From an uncultured Hyphomonadaceae bacterium (GTDB lineage Bacteria; Pseudomonadota; Alphaproteobacteria; Caulobacterales; Hyphomonadaceae): 7,732 nt of DNA. Position 1 is the first letter of the stretch. Each line of letters opens with the position of its first letter. Made by a program: the position numbers and the translations under genes. Where the stretch lies: contig CALLCD010000171.1 in the NCBI GenBank assembly GCA_938049795.1, positions 1 through 7,732 of the forward strand, written 5' to 3'. Under the pieces are notes generated by a model, which was given only the letters and a program-made list of their open reading frames with translations, ran no database searches and had not been told where the DNA came from. This document shows, in pieces, positions 4,618 through 7,732 of the stretch.

Positions 4618-6519
4618 ATGCTTGGCTTAATGAAGAGACTGACCGAGAACAAAATCTTTGGCCCGATCCTGATCGGCATTGTCATATTGAGCATGGCGGT
4701 CTGGGGCATTGAAGACATCTTCTCGGGCAGCATCGGCTCCAACATCATCAAGGCAGGCGAGCGCGGCATCACCGAGCAACAGCTTGACCGCAAATTCGAG
4801 AATTATCTGTCCAATGTCCGGCGCGAACAGGAAGGCGTCGTGCTGACAAGGCAGGAAGCGGTCGAACGCGGCATTCTGGACCAGATCTACAATATCGAAC
4901 GCTCCCGTCTGACCAGCCTCGGCTATGCCCGCCAATTGGGAGCCGACGCCAGCCCTGCCGCGCTCACAGATGAAGTCCGCTCGATTGACGCCTTCAATGA
5001 TCCGCTGACCGGCGAGTTTGATGCCGTCACCTATCGCGCCGCGCTTGGCCGCAACCGGATCTCCGTCAACGAGTTCGAAACCGATACGCGTGACCGCTTG
5101 ACCCTCGATTATGTTCGCGAAGGCATCGAAGCGGCCACAATCGCGCCAAATGACCTCTCCCGCCTTCAAGCCATTTACGATGGCGAAGTCCGCTACGCCT
5201 CATGGCTCCCCATCAACAATGAAGCCCTGCCGCCTCCCGCCGAGCCAACCGAAGAGGAACTGCGCGCCTTCTACGATCAGCGAACCGAAGCCTTCCAGCT
5301 TCCCGAACGCCGCCAGTTGAGCCTGCTCAGCCTCTCGCCCGCCGACTTTCTGCATCAAGCCACAATCACCGAAGAAGACATTGCGGCCTATTATGAAGCC
5401 ACAAAAACGACCCGGTTGTCTTCGCCCGAACGCCGGACCTATCTGGAAGCGATTTTCCCGACCGAGGACGCCGCGCTTGCCGCCTTTGGAACACTGGCGG
5501 GCGGCGGCGAACTGGCCCCGGATCCGACCACCGTCCAGACCATCCGCACCAGCACAGCCGAAGAGGTCGGCAATGAAGCCTTCCGCGAATCAATGTTTGC
5601 ACGCGGCGCAGGTCCGGGCAGTGTTGTTGGTCCGTATGAAAACAATGGCCGATGGGTGATCGGACGCCTTGATGAGATTTTGCCGGGCACCCCGAAGACA
5701 CTGGAAGAAAGCCGCGAGGAGATCACCGCCTCTATCGCCGCTGATCAGGCCGAGATTGCCTTTTTCACAGCGCTCAATGATTTCGACGATCTGATCGGTC
5801 AAGGGCTGACCCTCTCTGAAATCGGCGAAGCCTTCAACACGCCAATTCTGAGCTTCGCCCCCGTCGATGCTCGCGGCATCACCGAAGACGGCACCGTAAT
5901 CCGGCAATTGCTCGAAGCACGCGAGGCACTCGAAGCAGCCTTCACCCTGCCCGCAGGCACAACCACACAGCGCTTTGACAGTGATGTCAGCATCTTCCTA
6001 ATCTCCAATGATGCCATCATCCCGCAATCAACACCGCCGTTTGAAGACGTCATCGAGCGTGCCAAGATTGGCTATGAAACCGTCCGTCAGTCCGATGCCC
6101 TCCGAATAGCGCTCGACAGTGTCAAATCGAGCGTAGACTCAGGGCTGGGCACACTGGAAGATCAGGCCGAGCGTTTTGGCAGCGCAGTCGAAACAACCAC
6201 CGGATTGCGCCGCACCGCATTCGACCAGACCCTTCCCCCCGCCGTGCTGAATGCCATCTTCGCCCTTGATGAGGGTGAGACCAACGTGGTGCAGGGACGC
6301 TCGCCCGGCGAGATGATCCTCGTCAAACTTGACCGCGTGGACCGGCCAGCCAGTGAAGAACTCGATGCGCTGGCACCTATATCCGCCTCCCGCGTGGCCA
6401 CCCAGCTTCGCAACGACATCCTCTTCGCATTCGAGCAGGAACTGGATGATGTGGTCGATGTCACCACGGATGACACCGCATTCGGCGCCTACCGCGCAAG
6501 GATTGTAGAAGCCCAATGA
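4618..6519 (+). CDS. ppiD: PpiD-like membrane-anchored periplasmic chaperone (SurA_N / rotamase-type)
   Basis: This 633-residue protein matches the PpiD architecture (E. coli PpiD is 623): a short cytoplasmic N-terminus, one membrane helix (about 16-31, PILIGIVILSMAVWGI), then a large periplasmic part. Residues about 40-225 are the SurA_N-like chaperone region, with GERGITEQQLDRKFENYL, a leucine-rich helix, a DPLTGEFDAVTYRAAL block (128-143) and NEFETDTRDRL. Residues about 270-355 match the degenerate parvulin (Rotamase_2-like) domain: ERRTYLEAIF, GPGSVVGPYENNGRWVIGRL. A second similar remnant lies at about 525-575 (LPPAVLNAIFALDEGE). The histidines and the GG-LG signature of active parvulins are missing, so chaperone rather than isomerase action is likely. 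It should help proteins leaving SecYEG, and secG is nearby. The start at 4618 is the only ATG that keeps the full helix with an N-terminal anchor; its ribosome site is weak. It shares four bases with trpE. Confidence 0.88.
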   Translation: MLGLMKRLTENKIFGPILIGIVILSMAVWGIEDIFSGSIGSNIIKAGERGITEQQLDRKFENYLSNVRREQEGVVLTRQEAVERGILDQIYNIERSRLTSLGYARQLGADASPAALTDEVRSIDAFNDPLTGEFDAVTYRAALGRNRISVNEFETDTRDRLTLDYVREGIEAATIAPNDLSRLQAIYDGEVRYASWLPINNEALPPPAEPTEEELRAFYDQRTEAFQLPERRQLSLLSLSPADFLHQATITEEDIAAYYEATKTTRLSSPERRTYLEAIFPTEDAALAAFGTLAGGGELAPDPTTVQTIRTSTAEEVGNEAFRESMFARGAGPGSVVGPYENNGRWVIGRLDEILPGTPKTLEESREEITASIAADQAEIAFFTALNDFDDLIGQGLTLSEIGEAFNTPILSFAPVDARGITEDGTVIRQLLEAREALEAAFTLPAGTTTQRFDSDVSIFLISNDAIIPQSTPPFEDVIERAKIGYETVRQSDALRIALDSVKSSVDSGLGTLEDQAERFGSAVETTTGLRRTAFDQTLPPAVLNAIFALDEGETNVVQGRSPGEMILVKLDRVDRPASEELDALAPISASRVATQLRNDILFAFEQELDDVVDVTTDDTAFGAYRARIVEAQ

Positions 6520-7732
6520 CCGACACGCTGACGGTCCGGCGACGGATCGGCGATATTGAAACCCCGGTCGGCGCCATGCTCAAACTTGGCGCAGATCAGG
6601 CGGGCGCGTTTCTGTTCGAATCAATTCAGGGCGGACAAACCCTCGGCCGCTATTCCTTCATTGGCCTCATGCCAGAGGTCTGGTTCCGCATTCTCGACGG
6701 GCAGGCCGAAACCGCCACCAGCGACACATTCGAAGACGCAACCCCAATCGACGCCGTGCCGGTCGAGGCCTTGCGCGCTTTCACGACCCGCGCGCGCGCC
6801 ACATCAGAAGAAGCCCTGCCGCCCATGGCCTCGGGCGCTTTTGGCTATATCGGCTATGACATGATCCAGCATGTCGAGCCGGTCTCGATCACCGCCCAGA
6901 ACGAACTTGATGTCCCCGAAGTCCTGCTGACCATTCCGCGCGTGGTCATCATATTCGATCATCTCTATCAGGAGCTTATCCTTGTCGGCCGCGTCTTTGA
7001 TGGCGATAAGGCCGCAGCGCAAGATCGGCTCGATCATATCGAACGCCTGCTTGCCAGCCCCACCCCTGTCAGCCCGGTCAAAGACACCCCCCAGGATCTC
7101 GACTTCACCTCCAACACCAGCAAGGCCGACTATTTCAACATGGTCGAAACCGCGCGCGACTATATCCGCGCAGGCGACATTTTTCAGGTCGTCCCCAGCC
7201 AACGCCTCAAAGCTGCGTTCCATCACCGCTCGATCAGCTTCTATCGCGCGCTCCGGCGGCTCAACCCCTCCGCCTTCATGTTCCATATGAGCTTTGGCGA
7301 TTTACGCCTTGTCGGCTCCAGTCCCGAAATCCTCGTCCGTCTGCGCGAGGGCCGTGTCGCCATTCGCCCCATCGCCGGCACCCGCCCGCGCTCTGGCGAT
7401 CCGGTCGAAGACCAGAAACGCGCCCAAAGCCTGCTCGATGACGCCAAGGAAATGGCCGAACATCTGATGCTGCTTGATCTCGGGCGCAATGATGTTGGCC
7501 GCGTCGCTGCGTTCGGCAGTGTCGAGGTCACCGAGAGCTTTATCATCGAACGCTATTCCCACGTCATGCACATCGTCTCCCATGTCGAAGGCGATCTACG
7601 CGAAGGGCTAGACGCGGTGGACGTTCTGTTCGCCGGATTTCCCGCAGGCACGGTCTCCGGCGCACCAAAAATCCGCGCCATGCAGATCATTGACGAGCTT
7701 GAAACCGCCCGCCGCGGCATCTATGGCGGCGC
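6516..7732 (+). CDS. trpE: Anthranilate synthase component I, N-terminal 405 residues (3' end beyond window)
   Basis: TrpE makes anthranilate from chorismate, with ammonia from TrpG, in the first committed step of tryptophan synthesis. The reading frame is open to the window end; about 100 residues of a typical 500 are missing. The N-terminal regulatory domain shows DIETPVGAMLKL (13-24), LFESIQGG (33-40, part of the tryptophan-binding region) and GRYSFIG. The chorismate-binding domain shows GDIFQVVPSQR (220-230), GSSPEILVRL (267-276), RPIAGTRPRSG (284-294), LLDLGRNDVGRV (319-330), HVMHIVSHVEGD (349-360) and GFPAGTVSGAPKIRAMQIIDELE (374-396). These block choices favour TrpE over PabB. The ATG overlaps the ppiD stop as ATGA, implying translational coupling. 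An in-frame TGA at 6471 and the lack of any ATG or GTG between rule out a longer N-terminus, although many alphaproteobacterial TrpE proteins begin some 15-20 residues earlier. Confidence 0.97.
   Translation, partial: MTDTLTVRRRIGDIETPVGAMLKLGADQAGAFLFESIQGGQTLGRYSFIGLMPEVWFRILDGQAETATSDTFEDATPIDAVPVEALRAFTTRARATSEEALPPMASGAFGYIGYDMIQHVEPVSITAQNELDVPEVLLTIPRVVIIFDHLYQELILVGRVFDGDKAAAQDRLDHIERLLASPTPVSPVKDTPQDLDFTSNTSKADYFNMVETARDYIRAGDIFQVVPSQRLKAAFHHRSISFYRALRRLNPSAFMFHMSFGDLRLVGSSPEILVRLREGRVAIRPIAGTRPRSGDPVEDQKRAQSLLDDAKEMAEHLMLLDLGRNDVGRVAAFGSVEVTESFIIERYSHVMHIVSHVEGDLREGLDAVDVLFAGFPAGTVSGAPKIRAMQIIDELETARRGIYGG

Noticed and set aside
4602..4620. ATG at 4602 as an upstream start for ppiD
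   Set aside because: It is out of frame with the PpiD product, so it cannot extend the gene.
1..7732. Mobile elements, CRISPR arrays, tRNA genes, defence or toxin-antitoxin systems
   Set aside because: No transposase-like product, terminal repeats, regularly spaced repeats, cloverleaf-like sequence or unexplained gene-sized space was seen; genes are conserved housekeeping functions nearly end to end.

Overview
This window reads as ordinary chromosomal housekeeping DNA from an alphaproteobacterium. GC content is roughly 57-58 % by eye. Three things support the assignment: the gene order trpE / ppiD / tpiA / secG / pyrG ... DUF1244 / eno, which is an alphaproteobacterial arrangement; a SecG with a long acidic tail; and a short L32 without zinc-binding cysteines. 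GANTC sites are scarce, which suggests a lineage with CcrM-type methylation. The order cannot be fixed from this sequence; a Caulobacterales, Hyphomonadaceae or Rhizobiales relative would all fit.

Layout. A divergent intergenic region (4532-4617) splits the window. Leftward on the minus strand run tpiA (4531-3788), secG (3689-3264), pyrG (3203-1569), rpmF (1483-1301), a DUF1244 gene (1170-862) and the first 247 codons of eno (743-1, cut by the window edge). Rightward on the plus strand run a PpiD/SurA_N-type periplasmic folding factor (4618-6519) and trpE (6516-7732, 3' end cut), joined by an ATGA overlap. No stretch longer than about 130 bases lacks a gene.

How the genes fit together. tpiA and eno are glycolytic. 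pyrG makes CTP. secG belongs to the Sec translocon, and the PpiD-like protein is an inner-membrane chaperone acting on newly exported proteins, so its neighbourhood with secG makes sense. rpmF is a ribosomal protein gene. trpE starts tryptophan synthesis and is probably translated in coupling with ppiD. A hairpin with a short T run after rpmF (1234-1265) probably ends a minus-strand transcript, and a promoter-like pair for the DUF1244 gene lies just beyond it.

I found no mobile element, CRISPR array, tRNA or rRNA, toxin-antitoxin pair, phage gene or defence system, and nothing that looks like a new biological system. What merits a second look is small: a three-unit 12-bp repeat before eno whose core recurs before rpmF, a hairpin between pyrG and rpmF, a PpiD whose parvulin domain has lost its catalytic signature, a TrpE with a short N-terminus fixed by an upstream stop, no kdsA between pyrG and eno, and GANTC depletion.
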